Source: Rhizobiales bacterium Y(2018) (GTDB taxonomy: Bacteria; Pseudomonadota; Alphaproteobacteria; Rhizobiales; Aestuariivirgaceae). From it: a stretch of 64,000 nucleotides of DNA. The stretch covers positions 434,001 to 498,000 of the forward strand of contig SCPD01000001.1 in NCBI GenBank assembly GCA_005502925.1. The letters run 5' to 3'. A program made the translations under genes and the position numbers. Shown one piece after another: positions 62,494-64,000 of the stretch. The notes beneath the pieces are model-generated. The model was not told the DNA's origin and searched no databases. It worked only from the letters and a program-made list of their open reading frames with translations. The stretch's first letter is position 1. Each line of letters begins with the position of its first letter.

Positions 62494-63990
62494 TCAGCTG
62501 AGATAGCGCCGCTTCAGGTGCTGGATAAAATATTTGGTCTGCAGTTTTTCGCCGGTGGCGCGCTCGAGCAATTCGGGCGTCGACCACAAGGAGGCCTGGC
62601 TCCAGATATTCCGCCGGCGCCAGTCGTTGAGGCCGACGAAACGGCCATTGCGGATGTCGTCTCGGGCCGAAGGCTGATCCTTTTCGAGCGCCGCCCAGAG
62701 TTGCGCCGCGGTCAAGGCGCCCAGCGTGTAGCTCGGGAAATAGCCGAAGGCGCCCGATGGCCAGTGGACATCCTGCATCGGCCCGTCCTTGGGATTGTCG
62801 AGGGTCGACAGCCCCAGATAATCGGTCATCTTGGCATTCCAGGCTTCCGGAATGTCCTTGACCGCGAGCTTGCCCGCGACCAGCTCCTGCTCCATCTCGA
62901 AGCGCAGGATCACATGCAAGGGATAGGTCGCCTCATCGGCATCGACGCGGATGAAGCCAGGCTGGATGCGATGGACGTAGGAGAGAACATCCTCGACGTC
63001 CCAGCCTTTCAGCGCCTCCTCGCCCAGATGCTGGGCGACGACCGGCATGGCCCAGTGCCAGAATTCGGGACTGCGCGAGACCTGCATCTCGACGAACAGG
63101 CTCTGGCTCTCATGCATGGCCATGCCGCGCGCTCTGCCGACCGGCATATGCGACCATTCGGACGGCAGGCCCTGCTCATAAAGCCCGTGGCCGGTCTCGT
63201 GCAGAATGCCCATGAGGGCCGAGAGAAATTCGCCTGTTACATAGCGCGTCGTCATGCGCACATCGCTCGGCACCCCGCCACAGAAAGGATGATGCGAGAT
63301 GTCGAGCCGGCCATGGGTGAAATCGAAGCCGACCGCCTCCATCATCGCATGCCCCAACGCCTTTTGCCGCTCGATCGGGAATGGCGCGTTGAAGGGTTTC
63401 AGCGGCCGCTCGGCCAGCTTCTCGTCCTGATGCGCCATGGCTTGCGGGACGAAGTCTTTGAGGAACGCCTTCAGCTCGGCGAAGACCGGCGCGATGTCGG
63501 CCGCGCGGTTGCCGGGATCATATTGTTCCATCAGCGCGTCATAGGGGTCGAGCCGCAACGCCGCCGCTCGCAAGGCCGCCTCCTCGCGCATCAGCGCGAC
63601 GACGCCTTCGAAGGCGGGCAGGAAGCCGGCCCAATCGCCCTTCGGCCGCAATTCACGCCACAGCTGCTCGCAGCGCACCCGGGCATTGACTTGACGGCGC
63701 ACGAAGTCGGCGGAGAGGCAGGTCATGTTGGTGTAGATCCGCCTGAACTCACGCACGGACGCCTGCCCATTGGCATCGAGCGATCCACGCTCAGCGGCGT
63801 CGATCCAATCGGCGATTTCCGGCGCCGTCGCCAATTCGTGATAGAAGCCGGCCAGCATGGACAAGGCTTCCGCACGCTTCTCGCCGCCGCCGACCGGCAT
63901 CTGCACGGCCTCGTCGACGCCGAGCATCGCCTGAGCATGATCCAGCGCTTCGAGTTTCCGTCCGAGGTCTTCGATCTGGGAAAATGACAT
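62494..63990 (-). CDS. M32-family metallocarboxypeptidase
   Basis: A 498-residue cytosolic zinc carboxypeptidase of the thermostable carboxypeptidase Taq/Pfu family. The zinc motif is HETGH (residues 264-268), with the downstream Glu ligand in MAMHESQSLFVE. ISHHPFCGG, DVRMTTRY and the C-terminal substrate-binding IQPGFIRVDADEATYPLHVI are conserved family signatures. It removes C-terminal residues from peptides with broad specificity. The start MSFSQIEDLGRKLEALDHAQ is typical and complete. It is convergent with the giant surface-protein gene, with one base between stops. Confidence 0.96.
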   Translation of the reverse strand: MSFSQIEDLGRKLEALDHAQAMLGVDEAVQMPVGGGEKRAEALSMLAGFYHELATAPEIADWIDAAERGSLDANGQASVREFRRIYTNMTCLSADFVRRQVNARVRCEQLWRELRPKGDWAGFLPAFEGVVALMREEAALRAAALRLDPYDALMEQYDPGNRAADIAPVFAELKAFLKDFVPQAMAHQDEKLAERPLKPFNAPFPIERQKALGHAMMEAVGFDFTHGRLDISHHPFCGGVPSDVRMTTRYVTGEFLSALMGILHETGHGLYEQGLPSEWSHMPVGRARGMAMHESQSLFVEMQVSRSPEFWHWAMPVVAQHLGEEALKGWDVEDVLSYVHRIQPGFIRVDADEATYPLHVILRFEMEQELVAGKLAVKDIPEAWNAKMTDYLGLSTLDNPKDGPMQDVHWPSGAFGYFPSYTLGALTAAQLWAALEKDQPSARDDIRNGRFVGLNDWRRRNIWSQASLWSTPELLERATGEKLQTKYFIQHLKRRYLS

Positions 63991-64000
63991 GGGTACCTGA

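Overview
The window looks like chromosome of a GC-rich alphaproteobacterium, most likely of the Hyphomicrobiales (Rhizobiales). The main reason is the gene order bamE / CBP3-type chaperone / DUF177 / plsX / fabH / ihfA / merR / tRNA-Pro (about 42.7-47.7 kb). Supporting signs are rplM-rpsI, argC, metY-ctaA, DUF2842, DUF1127, and tripartite tricarboxylate transporter (TTT), Ehu-like and MarR-GNAT genes typical of that group. No insertion sequence, phage, plasmid origin or CRISPR array was seen.

1-2.7 kb: the 5' part of recJ, a 49-codon basic small ORF, and argC. 2.8-10.6 kb: an MFS exporter, a DctB/DctD-type sigma-54 two-component system and a TTT operon (tctC-tctB-tctA), ending in a strong bidirectional terminator shared with rpsI. 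10.7-13.9 kb: rpsI-rplM, then a secreted acidic protein, an ECHDC3-like crotonase and a CoA-binding protein. 13.9-20.3 kb: a second TTT operon, divergent from tctD-tctE and a co-transcribed orphan solute-binding protein. A PHO-box-like tandem repeat lies in the shared upstream region. 20.4-27.3 kb: two tandem small secreted CxxxC proteins, metY behind a structured leader, ctaA, a DUF1127/DUF4242 pair facing a BTAD regulator, DUF2842, and a MarR-GNAT fusion with a perfect operator-like palindrome.

27.4-37.7 kb is a surface polysaccharide locus: deacetylase, CelD-like GNAT, Wzc-like co-polymerase whose kinase domain has lost its P-loop, Wza-like lipoprotein, GT4 glycosyltransferase, priming phosphoglycosyltransferase, Wzy-like polymerase and a Stf0-type sulfotransferase. 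Next to it (37.7-42.6 kb, minus strand) is an unusual set: two paralogous outer-membrane proteins bracketing a GNAT, a cytochrome P450 and an acyl carrier protein, with a second GNAT upstream. This is the best candidate for an undescribed system, possibly ACP-bound acyl oxidation followed by acyl transfer to an envelope glycan.

42.7-47.7 kb is the conserved housekeeping block. 47.7-51 kb carries an Ehu-like ABC importer without its ATPase, divergent from an M14-family deacylase. 51-55 kb has an alpha/beta hydrolase, a secreted protein, and an RLAN-type ATP-grasp ligase with a small protein and a GNAT. 55-57.4 kb has a Met/Cys-rich small protein, a BNR-repeat protein and a cytochrome c, facing an orphan Rieske gene with an in-frame amber codon between its two cluster-binding boxes. 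57.6-62.5 kb is one 1611-residue secreted protein with five DUF11-like modules and a Cys-rich repeat tail. The window closes with an M32 carboxypeptidase.

Starts were chosen from ribosome binding sites and signal peptides where visible; many remain uncertain by a few codons. Only one gene-free stretch exceeds 300 bases (20998-21306).
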